A stretch of DNA of 12,088 nt from Methylophaga sp. (GCA_013139345.1 WTAY01000120.1:1-12088); one strand, 5' to 3'; numbered from the stretch's first letter, positions 1-8,490 are shown. A program made the numbers and translations. Notes: generated by a model not told the origin, from the letters alone.

Positions 1-418
1 GCAAAGCCAGTCGGCTGTCATTCCATCTTTACATATATTACAGGCAGAAAATGAAGGCTGGTTATCAGAAGAAGTTATGGATGCTTTGGCCGTTTATCTT
101 GCAATGCCTAAAATTAGTGTTTACGAAGTAGCTACTTTTTACACCATGTTTGACCTTAAACCTGTTGGTAAACATAAGGTTAATGTTTGTACTAATATTT
201 CATGTCAATTAAACGGGTCAGAAGACGTCGTTAAACACCTTGAAAAATGTTTGGACGTGAAGCTAGGTGAAACAACTGCCGATGGCAATGTGACATTGAG
301 AGAGGTTGAATGTTTAGGTGCCTGTTGTGGTGCACCGATGATGCAAGTAGATCGTGATTATCATGAACATCTAACCACTGATAAAATTGACACTATTTTG
401 GCAGGAATCAAATCATGA
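1..418 (+). CDS. nuoE: NADH-quinone oxidoreductase subunit E (NuoE), 5' end cut off by the window
   Basis: Complex I subunit E (24 kDa, thioredoxin-like fold) sits in the peripheral NADH-dehydrogenase arm and carries the off-path 2Fe-2S cluster N1a beside the FMN of NuoF. The frame is open from base 2, so the gene starts before the window; the ATG at 77 is an internal Met and not the start. The residues before it (ending in a W-L-S-E-E motif) match the usual NuoE helical N-terminal region. The four cluster ligands are visible as C-x4-C (VCTNISC, codons at about 188-205) and C-x3-C (ECLGAC, about 308-325). The E-V-A-T-F-Y-T-M-F motif lies just before. The stop TGA overlaps the nuoF ATG (ATGA), which suggests translational coupling. 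Identification is very secure. The length of the missing N-terminus cannot be judged from here. Confidence 0.97.
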   Translation, partial: QSQSAVIPSLHILQAENEGWLSEEVMDALAVYLAMPKISVYEVATFYTMFDLKPVGKHKVNVCTNISCQLNGSEDVVKHLEKCLDVKLGETTADGNVTLREVECLGACCGAPMMQVDRDYHEHLTTDKIDTILAGIKS

Positions 419-1695
419 AACTAAATCAGGTTTGTTTCCGTACGCGCCATCTCGATGAGCCATGGACACTAGAGTCTTATAGAAGTGTGGGTGGTTATGA
501 AGTTTTAGAAAAAATTCTTAAAGAAAAAACACGCGCCGAAGATATTATCGAACAATTGAAAGATTCAGCGTTACGTGGTCGTGGTGGTGCGGGTTTTCCG
601 ACGGGTTTGAAGTGGAGCTTTATGCCTCGCCGTATGCCGGGTGATAAATACATTGTCTGTAATTCAGATGAAGGCGAGCCGGGTACATGTAAAGATCGCG
701 ATATTTTAAGGTTTAATCCTCACCAAGTTGTTGAAGGTATGATCATTGCTGGTTATACCATCGGTGCTCAGGCTGGTTATAACTATATTCGTGGTGAGTT
801 TGTTGAACCTTTTGATCGCTTCGAAGCTGCGATTCAAGAAGCAAAAGATGCCGGTTATTTAGGTAAAGACATTTTAGGTTCAGGCTTTAACTTTGAGCTT
901 TATACACAGCCTGGTGCTGGTGCTTATATTTGTGGTGAAGAAACGGCCTTACTTGAATCACTAGAAGGTAAAAAAGGCCAGCCTCGTTACAAACCACCTT
1001 TTCCTGCAGGTTATGGGCTTTATGGTCGACCAACAACAATTAACAATACGGAAACATTAGCTTCGGTTCCTGTCATTTTGCAAAAAGGTGGAGACTGGTT
1101 CCATGAACTGGGAACACCTAATAATGGTGGCAGTAAAATATTTAGTGTATCTGGGCATGTGAATAAACCCGGTAACTATGAAGTGCCAATGGGCACACCA
1201 TTTTCTGAGTTGTTAAAACTGGCTGGTGGCGTGCGTAATGGTAATAAGTTAAAAGCGGTGATACCTGGTGGTAGCTCAACGCCTATTATTCCAGGTGATG
1301 CAATGATGGATGTGCTTATGAGTTATGACGGCATTAGTCGTGGTGGTTCAATGTTAGGTGCTGGTTCAGTCATTGTTATGGATGAAACCACCTGCATGGT
1401 AAAAGCATTAGAACGTATTTCTGAATTTTACTATGAAGAATCATGTGGTCAATGTACGCCATGTCGTGAAGGAACCGGCTGGTTATATCGAGTTGTTAAA
1501 CGTATAGAACATGGTGAAGGTACACAGGAAGATTTAGATCGTTTAGTTGATGTGGCAAAAAAGATTAATGGTACTACTATTTGTGCATTAGGTGATGCAG
1601 CCGCTGCACCTGTCATTAGTTTTATCAAACATTTCCGTGATGAGTTCCAATATCATATTGACCATGGTAAGTGCTTAGTGGGTGGAGATCATTAA
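415..1695 (+). CDS. nuoF: NADH-quinone oxidoreductase subunit F (NuoF), NADH- and FMN-binding
   Basis: This is the 51-kDa type subunit (426 aa, near the E. coli length of about 445). It binds NADH and FMN, takes the hydride from NADH, and passes electrons through 4Fe-4S cluster N3. The glycine-rich FMN/NADH loop GRGGAGFPTGLKW is at residues 55-67. The second family signature GAGAYICGEETALL is at 167-180. The N3 ligands are C344, C347 and C350 in ESCGQCTPC, plus C390 in TTICALGD. A SLBB-type region lies between about residues 240 and 320, and the C-terminal helical domain holds the cluster. The start ATG overlaps the nuoE stop by four bases and has an AGGAA Shine-Dalgarno seven bases upstream. 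The gene ends at a TAATG junction with nuoG. All expected catalytic residues are intact. Confidence 0.98.
   Translation: MKLNQVCFRTRHLDEPWTLESYRSVGGYEVLEKILKEKTRAEDIIEQLKDSALRGRGGAGFPTGLKWSFMPRRMPGDKYIVCNSDEGEPGTCKDRDILRFNPHQVVEGMIIAGYTIGAQAGYNYIRGEFVEPFDRFEAAIQEAKDAGYLGKDILGSGFNFELYTQPGAGAYICGEETALLESLEGKKGQPRYKPPFPAGYGLYGRPTTINNTETLASVPVILQKGGDWFHELGTPNNGGSKIFSVSGHVNKPGNYEVPMGTPFSELLKLAGGVRNGNKLKAVIPGGSSTPIIPGDAMMDVLMSYDGISRGGSMLGAGSVIVMDETTCMVKALERISEFYYEESCGQCTPCREGTGWLYRVVKRIEHGEGTQEDLDRLVDVAKKINGTTICALGDAAAAPVISFIKHFRDEFQYHIDHGKCLVGGDH
1681..1687 (+). promoter_or_regulatory. Ribosome binding site that fixes the nuoG start
   Basis: GGTGGAG lies inside the last codons of nuoF, seven bases before the ATG at 1695. 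It supports that ATG over an in-frame upstream alternative start at 1671, which would add eight residues (MLSGWRSL) that are not family-like and would read through the end of nuoF. NuoG proteins usually begin with a short ferredoxin-like strand such as M-V-N-I-E-I-D-G, as seen from 1695. Confidence 0.7.
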
Positions 1696-4055
1696 TGGTT
1701 AATATAGAAATAGACGGCATTCCATTAAAAGTGGACTCAGCCAAAATGATTATTCAAGCTGCCGATGAAGCGGGTATTGATATTCCTCGTTTTTGCTATC
1801 ATAAAAAATTATCAATAGTGGCTAATTGCCGAATGTGCTTGATTGAGGTCGCTGAGTCACGCAAAGCATTACCTGCATGTGCAACACCTGTTACTGAAGG
1901 CATGAAGATCTTCACTCACTCTGAGACAGCACTTGCTGCTCAACGTGGCGTGATGGAATTTTTATTGATTAATCATCCTCTTGACTGCCCAATTTGTGAT
2001 CAGGGTGGTGAGTGTGAATTGCAAGATATGTCAATGGGCTATGGCTCAGGTATTGGTCAATTCAGTGAAGGAAAACGTGTTGTAAAAGATAAAGATATTG
2101 GTCCACTGATCAATACAGATATGACGCGTTGTATTCATTGCACACGTTGTGTTCGCTTTGGTGAAGAGATTGCTGGCATTAAAGAGATGGGTGCTACGGG
2201 TCGTGGTGAGCACATGGAAATTGGTACTTATATTGAAAGCAGTGTGGCTTCTGAATTATCAGGCAATATTATTGATTTGTGTCCAGTGGGTGCTTTAACG
2301 TCAAAACCATTCCGTTACCGTGCTCGCGCATGGGAATTAATAGCTCATGATTCCATTGCACCACATGATGCCGTAGGGTCTAATATTGAATTTCATACCC
2401 GCCGCAATGATGTGATGCGAGTTGTGCCAAGAGAAAATGAAAAACTAAATGAAACATGGTTATCTGATAGAGATAGATTTAGTTATTTAGGTTTAAACCA
2501 TGAACAACGTGCAACAGTCCCAATGGTGAAAGAGCATGGTGAGTGGAAAGAGACTGACTGGCAAACAGCATTGCAGGTCGCTATTGATGGCTTGAAAGTT
2601 ATTAAAACTAAGCATGGTGCTGATCAAATTGCAGGCCTTATTTCACCGACCGCAACACTGGAAGAGTCCTATTTATTCCAGAAACTATTACGTGGAATAG
2701 GCACTGAAAATATTGATCATCGTCTTCGTCAACAAGACTTTGCCGATCAACACGCAGATTATAGTCATGATGATTGGTGTTTATCTGATATTGAAGACAG
2801 CTACGATATCGTATTGATAGGCTGTAATGTACGTGCTGAGCAACCGATTATTGCTCATCGTATACGGCAGTCAGCATTATTGGGCACACCCGTTACCAAT
2901 ATTAACTTTTTTGCTTCAGATTTATTAATTCCATCTGTTAATCAAGTCACGGTTGATATTAAAGGTATGCTCAAAACCTTATCAGGTATAGCAAAAGCCT
3001 TAATGTCATTATCAAATGGTGATAATAAAGCGTGGGGCGAATTGTTATTAACGGTTGTGCCTTCGGCACAAGAACAGACCATTGCTATGCGTTTGGCGAA
3101 TGCAAAGAAAGCCACATTATTACTTGGTGCTTTAGCGAATAACCATCCACAAGCTGCAAAAATTAAGGCACTGACAAGTTTGATTACATCACTGACTAAA
3201 AGCCAGATGATTGTTTTGCCAACGGCTAATTCCACAGCAGCAAATATCACGGAATCATTGTTTGACAGCGATTCAGATAGAACACAATTAAATGCTCAAC
3301 AAGTGTGGCAGCAGAGTTTACGATCTTATGTTTTATTTGGTGTTGAACCAGAATTAGATTGTGCCAACCCTGTTGAAGCAAAACAAGGCTTACAACAAGC
3401 CAGTTTGGTTGTTTCAATAAATAGCTATGTGACCGATGACATGCTGGCTTATTCAGATGTAATTTTACCTGTTACGCCGTTTTCTGAAACATCGGGTACC
3501 TTTATTGGTGTTGATAGGCAATGGCAGAGTTTCACGGGAGCAGTCAGTGCAAAAGGCGACAGTCGACCTGCGTGGAAGGTGTTACGCGTCTTAGGTAATA
3601 TGGCTAATCTTAAAGGTTTTGATTATGTCTCTTCACAAGATGTGCGTGATGAAGTGCGTGATCAGTTCAACATAATGTCTGTGTCGGAAGGGGAAAAGTA
3701 TTGTCCTGATGATTTAAATGTTGATAGTACATTGATGACTATTTCAGAAATTCCAATGTATCAGAGTGATGCCGTCGTTCGCCGAAGTAGTGCATTACAG
3801 AAAACTACTGAAAATCAACGTGCAGCTATTGCGCGAATGAACACCGAAGAAGCTGATAAACAGGGCGTGAGCAAGGCGAAGGAAATTTCTGTTAGTCAGG
3901 CCGATAATACGATATCAGTGTCATTCGAGATTGATGATGATATTGCCGATGGTTGTATTTATTTGGCGGCAGGCATTAATGAAACATCAGCATTAGGGGC
4001 CATGTTTGCGAATGTGAGTGTTGAGGCAATAGAGCAGGGAGAAGATCATGTTTGA
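1695..4055 (+). CDS. nuoG: NADH-quinone oxidoreductase subunit G (NuoG), iron-sulfur subunit without N7
   Basis: Largest peripheral-arm subunit of complex I, 786 aa from this start (E. coli has about 908). It relays electrons from NuoF toward NuoI. The N-terminal 2Fe-2S ferredoxin domain (cluster N1b) has C34, C45, C48 and C62. Cluster N5 has the usual His ligand in HPLDCPICDQGGEC (H94, C98, C101, C107). Cluster N4 has C146, C149 and C152 in CIHCTRC, plus C196 in DLCPVGAL. The rest (from about residue 215) is a divergent molybdopterin-oxidoreductase-like domain with no cofactor role in this family. The cysteines that hold the extra cluster N7 in E. coli and Thermus are absent: the region reads IAPHDAVGSNIEF and WLSDRDRFSY. 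The start overlaps the nuoF stop (TAATG), and the end overlaps nuoH by eight bases. The poorly conserved C-terminal half is typical of the family. Confidence 0.97.
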   Translation: MVNIEIDGIPLKVDSAKMIIQAADEAGIDIPRFCYHKKLSIVANCRMCLIEVAESRKALPACATPVTEGMKIFTHSETALAAQRGVMEFLLINHPLDCPICDQGGECELQDMSMGYGSGIGQFSEGKRVVKDKDIGPLINTDMTRCIHCTRCVRFGEEIAGIKEMGATGRGEHMEIGTYIESSVASELSGNIIDLCPVGALTSKPFRYRARAWELIAHDSIAPHDAVGSNIEFHTRRNDVMRVVPRENEKLNETWLSDRDRFSYLGLNHEQRATVPMVKEHGEWKETDWQTALQVAIDGLKVIKTKHGADQIAGLISPTATLEESYLFQKLLRGIGTENIDHRLRQQDFADQHADYSHDDWCLSDIEDSYDIVLIGCNVRAEQPIIAHRIRQSALLGTPVTNINFFASDLLIPSVNQVTVDIKGMLKTLSGIAKALMSLSNGDNKAWGELLLTVVPSAQEQTIAMRLANAKKATLLLGALANNHPQAAKIKALTSLITSLTKSQMIVLPTANSTAANITESLFDSDSDRTQLNAQQVWQQSLRSYVLFGVEPELDCANPVEAKQGLQQASLVVSINSYVTDDMLAYSDVILPVTPFSETSGTFIGVDRQWQSFTGAVSAKGDSRPAWKVLRVLGNMANLKGFDYVSSQDVRDEVRDQFNIMSVSEGEKYCPDDLNVDSTLMTISEIPMYQSDAVVRRSSALQKTTENQRAAIARMNTEEADKQGVSKAKEISVSQADNTISVSFEIDDDIADGCIYLAAGINETSALGAMFANVSVEAIEQGEDHV

Positions 4056-5112
4056 TTTGATTAGTTCTGTTGCTGATTGGGTTGTTGCTCAGACTGTTTT
4101 ATATACAGTCCTAAAGATTGTTGTGATTATTTCACCGTTGATGATTGGTGTTGCTTATTTAACCTATGCTGAACGTAAAATTATTGGTTGGATTCAAGTG
4201 CGAATTGGTCCAAACCGTGTGGGGCCTTTAGGGTTATTACAACCTATAGCGGATGGCCTTAAACTTGCCTTAAAAGAAGTGATTTTCCCAGCTAAATCAA
4301 ACCTATATTTATTCTTAGTCGCACCCGTACTAGCTATCGGTCCTGCTTTGGCTGCATGGGCGGTAATGCCATTTGATGCAACCCTAACATTGGCAAATAT
4401 TGATGCAGGCTTATTGTATATATTGGCGATTACCTCAATGGGTGTTTACGGTATTGTAATTGCGGGTTGGGCATCCAATTCACGTTATGCATTTTTAGGC
4501 GCTTTGCGCTCGGCTGCTCAAGTTGTATCGTATGAAATAGCTATGGGCTTTGCGATAGTGGGTGTGTTGATTGCCGCCGGTAGCTTAAACCTTGGTGAAA
4601 TTATTGTTGCTCAACAAGGCGGGATCCTACATTGGTTCTGGTTGCCACTCTTCCCTTTATTCATTGTCTATTTTCTATCAGGAATAGCTGAAACAAACCG
4701 TGCACCATTTGATGTATCTGAAGGTGAATCTGAGATCGTTGCCGGTTTCCACGTTGAATATTCCGGTATGGCATTTGCGGTATTTTTCCTTGCTGAATAT
4801 GCTGATATGATTTTGATTTCAATGCTGGCGGCCGTGATGTTTATGGGCGGCTGGTTATCACCATTCCAAGGCATTCCAGGTTTAGAAGGTTTATTTGCAT
4901 GGGTACCAGGAATAGTCTGGTTATTGATGAAAACATGTATCTTCTTGTTTTTCTATCTATGGTTTAGAGCAACCTTTCCACGTTATCGTTATGATCAAAT
5001 CATGCGCTTAGGCTGGAAGATATTTATCCCCGTGACATTGGTGTGGTTAGTCGTTGTAGCAACGGCACAAGTGTATGATATCGGCCCTTGGTTTACGGAG
5101 GCTGTGTCATGA
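4048..5112 (+). CDS. nuoH: NADH-quinone oxidoreductase subunit H (NuoH/ND1), quinone-chamber subunit
   Basis: Membrane subunit (354 aa, about eight predicted helices) that anchors the peripheral arm and forms most of the ubiquinone tunnel and the first part of the proton path. The first family signature, GWIQVRIGPNRVG, is at residues 47-59, preceded by the conserved A-E-R-K. QPIADGLKLALKE follows at 65-77. The conserved loop with ASNSRYAFLGALRSAAQ is at 142-158. The second signature lies at about 215-240 (ETNRAPFDVSEGESE, then G-F-x-V-E-Y-S-G) and carries the acidic residues of the E-channel. RATFPRYRYDQ is at 308-318. The ATG lies eight bases inside the end of nuoG with an AGGGAGA Shine-Dalgarno at 4036-4042. 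In the second signature, Ser-Glu-Gly replaces the more usual Pro-Glu-Ala, a small change that keeps the glutamates. Function is not in doubt. Confidence 0.98.
   Translation: MFDLISSVADWVVAQTVLYTVLKIVVIISPLMIGVAYLTYAERKIIGWIQVRIGPNRVGPLGLLQPIADGLKLALKEVIFPAKSNLYLFLVAPVLAIGPALAAWAVMPFDATLTLANIDAGLLYILAITSMGVYGIVIAGWASNSRYAFLGALRSAAQVVSYEIAMGFAIVGVLIAAGSLNLGEIIVAQQGGILHWFWLPLFPLFIVYFLSGIAETNRAPFDVSEGESEIVAGFHVEYSGMAFAVFFLAEYADMILISMLAAVMFMGGWLSPFQGIPGLEGLFAWVPGIVWLLMKTCIFLFFYLWFRATFPRYRYDQIMRLGWKIFIPVTLVWLVVVATAQVYDIGPWFTEAVS
5097..5101 (+). promoter_or_regulatory. Strong Shine-Dalgarno of nuoI
   Basis: GGAGG sits seven bases before the ATG at 5109, inside the last codons of nuoH. It decides for the ATG at 5109 against an alternative in-frame start at 5088. 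The 5088 start would add MVYGGCV, has no such site before it, and overlaps nuoH further. Confidence 0.75.
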
Positions 5113-5612
5113 AATCAAACTTCATGTTGTCACTGCGACATTATATTAAAAGCTTCTTACTGTGGGAGTTACTGTTAGGTTTGAAACTAACAGGCCGTTA
5201 TTTATTTGCTAAAAAAATAACGGTTCAATACCCAGAAGAAAACACACCACAATCACCACGTTTTAGAGGCTTGCATGCCTTACGCCGTTATCCTAATGGT
5301 GAAGAGCGTTGTATTGGCTGTAAATTATGTGAAGCAACGTGTCCTGCTTTGGCTATTACGATTGACACAGAGCCTCGTGAAGATGGAACACGTAGAACAA
5401 CACGTTATGACATTGATTTATTCAAATGTATTTTCTGCGGTTTTTGTGAAGAATCATGTCCCGTAGATTCAATTGTGGAAACCCGTGTATTCGATTATCA
5501 CTTTGAAAATAGAGAAGACAGTCTAATGACGAAAGAAAAACTATTAGCTGTGGGCGATGAGCATGAAACTCAAATAGCAGCAGATCGTGCTGTTGATGCG
5601 AGGTACCGTTAA
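5109..5612 (+). CDS. nuoI: NADH-quinone oxidoreductase subunit I (NuoI), 2x[4Fe-4S] ferredoxin subunit
   Basis: The TYKY-type subunit (167 aa) holds clusters N6a and N6b, which carry electrons from NuoG to the terminal cluster N2 and the quinone. An amphipathic N-terminal helix (about residues 5-35) lies along the membrane. Two complete C-x2-C-x2-C-x3-C-P motifs follow: CIGCKLCEATCP (C68, C71, C74, C78) and CIFCGFCEESCP (C107, C110, C113, C117). Between them is EDGTRRTTRYDID, which is characteristic of the alpha/beta and mitochondrial lineage rather than E. coli. The ATG overlaps the nuoH stop by four bases (ATGA). The stop abuts the nuoJ ATG directly. Both Fe-S motifs are intact and the length is normal for this lineage. 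Confidence 0.98.
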   Translation: MKSNFMLSLRHYIKSFLLWELLLGLKLTGRYLFAKKITVQYPEENTPQSPRFRGLHALRRYPNGEERCIGCKLCEATCPALAITIDTEPREDGTRRTTRYDIDLFKCIFCGFCEESCPVDSIVETRVFDYHFENREDSLMTKEKLLAVGDEHETQIAADRAVDARYR

Positions 5613-6236
5613 ATGGAACAAATCATCTTTTATTGTTTTGCAGGCTTATTGTTGTTTGCCGCAAGCATGGTTATTACCATTCGCAACCCAGTACGCGCAG
5701 CATTATTTTTAATATTGGCTTTTTTTACTAGTGCAGGTATTTGGTTATTACTAGAAGCTGAATTTCTGGCAATGACATTAGTGCTTGTTTATGTGGGGGC
5801 GGTCATGGTGCTGTTCTTATTTGTAGTGATGATGTTAGATATTGATTTGGCTCCATTACAAGAAGGTTTTGCCAAGTACTTACCTTTAGGTATTTTAGTG
5901 GCGGCTTTGATTACCATTGAAATGATTGCCGTATTAGGAGCCTCCCACTTCGGTTTAGAGCTCGTTTCGGCGCCAATTCCACATCCTGCGGATTACAGCA
6001 ATACAAAAGAGATAGGGTTATTACTTTATACCGTCTATGTCTATCCATTTGAGATTGCATCGGTGATTTTAACGGTTGCTATTGTTGCAGCAATTACGCT
6101 GACTTTACGTGAGAAGAAAAGCAAATCTCAGAATATTTCAGAACAGGTTAAAGTGCGCCGTGAGGATCGTGTTCGCATGGTAAAAATGGATGCAGTTAAG
6201 CCCGAGAGAAACGAGCATCAGGAGTCTAAATCATGA
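5613..6236 (+). CDS. nuoJ: NADH-quinone oxidoreductase subunit J (NuoJ/ND6)
   Basis: Membrane subunit with five predicted helices (207 aa; E. coli about 184). It links the quinone module to the antiporter-like subunits. Helix 3 contains the conserved LVLVYVGAVMVLFLFVVMML stretch (about 56-75), whose Tyr60 and following Gly mark the pi-bulge that rearranges during turnover. After the last helix (about residue 165) comes a charged, cytoplasm-facing tail of about 40 residues with the segment VKVRREDRVRMVKMD. Similar tails are familiar from betaproteobacterial NuoJ, and the tail accounts for the extra length over E. coli. The ATG follows the nuoI TAA with no gap, and a GAGG site lies nine bases upstream. 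The end overlaps nuoK by four bases. Confidence 0.96.
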   Translation: MEQIIFYCFAGLLLFAASMVITIRNPVRAALFLILAFFTSAGIWLLLEAEFLAMTLVLVYVGAVMVLFLFVVMMLDIDLAPLQEGFAKYLPLGILVAALITIEMIAVLGASHFGLELVSAPIPHPADYSNTKEIGLLLYTVYVYPFEIASVILTVAIVAAITLTLREKKSKSQNISEQVKVRREDRVRMVKMDAVKPERNEHQESKS

Positions 6237-6538
6237 TTGCCTTATCTGACTTCTTGATTTTGGGAGCCTTGCTGTTTAGTTTGTCGGTTGCCGGTATTTT
6301 CCTTAACCGTAAAAACATTATCATTATTTTAATGTGTGTTGAGTTGATGTTATTGGCAGTAAATCTTAATTTTGTGGCCTTTTCTCATTATTCTGGAGAT
6401 ATTGCTGGACAGATTTTTGTGTTCTTTATTTTGACCGTGGCAGCAGCAGAGGCGGCTATCGGACTTGCGATTCTTGTGGTGTTATTCAGAAATAAACATA
6501 CGATTAATGTCGCTAAACTAAATGAGCTGAAGGGGTAA
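6233..6538 (+). CDS. nuoK: NADH-quinone oxidoreductase subunit K (NuoK/ND4L)
   Basis: Small membrane subunit (101 aa, standard length) with three transmembrane helices at about 4-24, 29-50 and 61-85. The two buried glutamates of the proton path are present: Glu37 in LMCVELMLLAVNL (E36 in E. coli) and Glu73 in the AAAEAAIGLAI segment (E72 in E. coli). It packs between NuoJ and NuoN. The ATG overlaps the nuoJ stop (ATGA) and is preceded by GGAG at 6221-6224 with eight-base spacing. The stop is followed by only five bases before the nuoL ATG, and the nuoL Shine-Dalgarno is inside the last nuoK codons. Confidence 0.98.
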   Translation: MIALSDFLILGALLFSLSVAGIFLNRKNIIIILMCVELMLLAVNLNFVAFSHYSGDIAGQIFVFFILTVAAAEAAIGLAILVVLFRNKHTINVAKLNELKG

Positions 6539-6543
6539 GATTG

Positions 6544-8490
6544 ATGACAACAAACTTACTTCTCGCCCTCGCTCTTGCACCATTAATCGGTAGCATTATT
6601 GCTGGCTTATTTGGTAAGAAAGTAGGCAAAGTCTGGTCACATAGAGCGGCTATTATAGGTGTGGCAACATCATTCGCTTTATCAGTCTGGGTACTGAAAT
6701 TAGTCGCTGTTGATGGTGAAACATATAATCAGCAAATATACCAATGGTTGCAGGCAGGAACATTAAGCTTAGAAGTGGGCTTTATGGTGGATGCGTTAAC
6801 TGCCATGATGATGGTTGTTGTTACCTTTGTGTCACTGATGGTACATATCTACACTATTGGTTATATGCATGATGATGATGGCTATTCACGATTCTTTAGT
6901 TATATTTCACTGTTTACTTTCTCGATGTTGATATTGGTGATGGCCAATAACTTTATGCAGCTATTTTTTGGCTGGGAAGCGGTAGGGTTAGTGTCTTATT
7001 TATTGATTGGTTTTTGGTATAAAAAACCAACCGCGATCTACGCTAACTTGAAAGCCTTCTTGGTCAATAGAGTTGGGGACTTTGGCTTTCTACTGGGGAT
7101 TGCAGGCGTATTGATGTATGCCGGTAGTTTGGATTATGTAGAGGTATTTTCTCAAGCACCATCAATGTCAGAAAAAACGATTGCCATATTTGAAGGCCAT
7201 GACTGGTCAGTGATGTCGTTAATTTGTATCTTATTATTTATTGGTGCAATGGGTAAGTCTGCTCAAGTGCCATTACATGTTTGGTTACCTGATTCTATGG
7301 AAGGCCCTACACCTATTTCAGCGTTAATTCATGCTGCAACAATGGTAACTGCCGGTATATTCATGGTGACGAGAATGTCACCATTATTTGAGTTTTCTGA
7401 AACCGCATTGTCATTTGTCTTGGTGATTGGTGCTATCACAGCATTATTTATGGGGTTCTTAGGCTTAATTCAAAATGATATTAAGCGTGTTATTGCCTAC
7501 TCAACATTGTCACAACTAGGCTATATGACGGTTGCCTTAGGCGCTTCTGCCTATGCGGCTGGAGTGTTCCATCTAATGACACATGCATTCTTTAAAGCCT
7601 TATTGTTCTTAGGGGCTGGTTCGGTCATTATTGCCATGCACCATGAACAAGATATTCGTAAAATGGGGGGGCTGAAAAAATATATGCCTATTACTTATTG
7701 GACAGCATTAATTGGTTCTTTAGCGTTAATTGGTTTCCCGGGTTTATCAGGCTTCTTCTCAAAAGATTCTATTATTGAAGCGGTTCATGCCTCAGATATT
7801 GCGGGGAGTGGCTTTGCCTACTTTGCAGTCATAACAGGTGTGTTTATCACTGCTTTATATAGCTTTAGATTGTTCTTCTTAGTCTTTCACGGTAAAGAAC
7901 GATTCGATACGCATGGAGAACATCGACCTCATGAATCACCTGCGGTGGTCAGCGTGCCATTAATACTGTTGGCTATTCCATCAGTTGTTGTTGGTTATCT
8001 CATTGGACCCATGGTGTTTGGAGACTTCTTTGGTAATGCCATTATTGTCCATGCTGAACATGATGTCTTAGCTCATGTGGCCGAAGAATATCATGGTGTA
8101 CTTGGCTTTATATTACATGGCATGACGCAATTGCCATTTTGGTTAGCCATGTCAGGTGTAGCAACGGCTTATTATTTGTATATGGTTCGACCAGAACTTC
8201 CGGCCAAAATACAACAGCGTTTCCAGTGGCTATATCGTGTGCTTGATAATAAATATGGCTTTGATGACTTCAATCAAAAAGTATTTGCCGGTGGTTCCCG
8301 CAGGATAGGCCAGCTGTTATGGAAACTAGGGGACCAAAAAATAATTGATGGTGCCATTGTTAATGGCACTGCTAAAACAGTTGGCATGGTATCGAAATGG
8401 GTACGTCATGTTCAATCAGGTTATTTATATCATTATGCCTTTGCAATGATCATTGGTTTATATGTTTTGCTTACTTATTTTGTAGTCTAG
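6544..8490 (+). CDS. nuoL: NADH-quinone oxidoreductase subunit L (NuoL/ND5), distal proton channel
   Basis: Antiporter-like subunit at the far end of the membrane arm (648 aa; E. coli about 613), with about 14 core helices plus the long lateral helix and a final anchoring helix. Key proton-path residues are all there: Glu145 in FFGWEAVGL, Lys238 in GAMGKSAQVPLHVWLPD, His263 in SALIHAATMVTAG, His343, His347 and Lys351 in HLMTHAFFKALLFLGAG, and Lys407 in SGFFSKDSI. The C-terminal part (about 560-648, with DNKYGFDDFNQ and SGYLYHYAFAM) resembles betaproteobacterial NuoL. I chose the ATG at 6544 because AAGGGG at 6530-6535 is eight bases away; a TTG one codon upstream is the alternative and is too close. 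The gene ends with two tandem in-frame TAG codons (8488-8493). Confidence 0.97.
   Translation: MTTNLLLALALAPLIGSIIAGLFGKKVGKVWSHRAAIIGVATSFALSVWVLKLVAVDGETYNQQIYQWLQAGTLSLEVGFMVDALTAMMMVVVTFVSLMVHIYTIGYMHDDDGYSRFFSYISLFTFSMLILVMANNFMQLFFGWEAVGLVSYLLIGFWYKKPTAIYANLKAFLVNRVGDFGFLLGIAGVLMYAGSLDYVEVFSQAPSMSEKTIAIFEGHDWSVMSLICILLFIGAMGKSAQVPLHVWLPDSMEGPTPISALIHAATMVTAGIFMVTRMSPLFEFSETALSFVLVIGAITALFMGFLGLIQNDIKRVIAYSTLSQLGYMTVALGASAYAAGVFHLMTHAFFKALLFLGAGSVIIAMHHEQDIRKMGGLKKYMPITYWTALIGSLALIGFPGLSGFFSKDSIIEAVHASDIAGSGFAYFAVITGVFITALYSFRLFFLVFHGKERFDTHGEHRPHESPAVVSVPLILLAIPSVVVGYLIGPMVFGDFFGNAIIVHAEHDVLAHVAEEYHGVLGFILHGMTQLPFWLAMSGVATAYYLYMVRPELPAKIQQRFQWLYRVLDNKYGFDDFNQKVFAGGSRRIGQLLWKLGDQKIIDGAIVNGTAKTVGMVSKWVRHVQSGYLYHYAFAMIIGLYVLLTYFVV
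8350..8370 (+). other. Perfect 8-bp hairpin inside the nuoL 3' region
   Basis: GTGCCATT (8351-8358), the loop GTT, and AATGGCAC (8362-8369) form an exact inverted repeat, and a flanking G/T could add a wobble pair. It encodes Gly-Ala-Ile-Val-Asn-Gly-Thr and lies about 120 bases before the nuoL stop. No T-run follows, so it does not look like a terminator. It could act on mRNA stability or be chance. Confidence 0.3.

Noticed and set aside
1671..1694. Earlier start for nuoG
   Set aside because: The extra eight residues do not match the family, and the ATG at 1695 has a good Shine-Dalgarno and a typical TAATG junction.
2942..3250. 102-codon open frame on the - strand inside nuoG
   Set aside because: It is antisense to a well-supported gene, has no ribosome site or recognisable domain, and is best explained as a shadow of nuoG codon use.
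4668..4874. Short - strand open frame inside nuoH
   Set aside because: Antisense to the conserved second NuoH signature; low-complexity protein with no family features.
5275..5466. Alternative-frame + strand open frame inside nuoI
   Set aside because: It overlaps both Fe-S motifs of nuoI in another frame; an out-of-frame echo of cysteine-rich codons.
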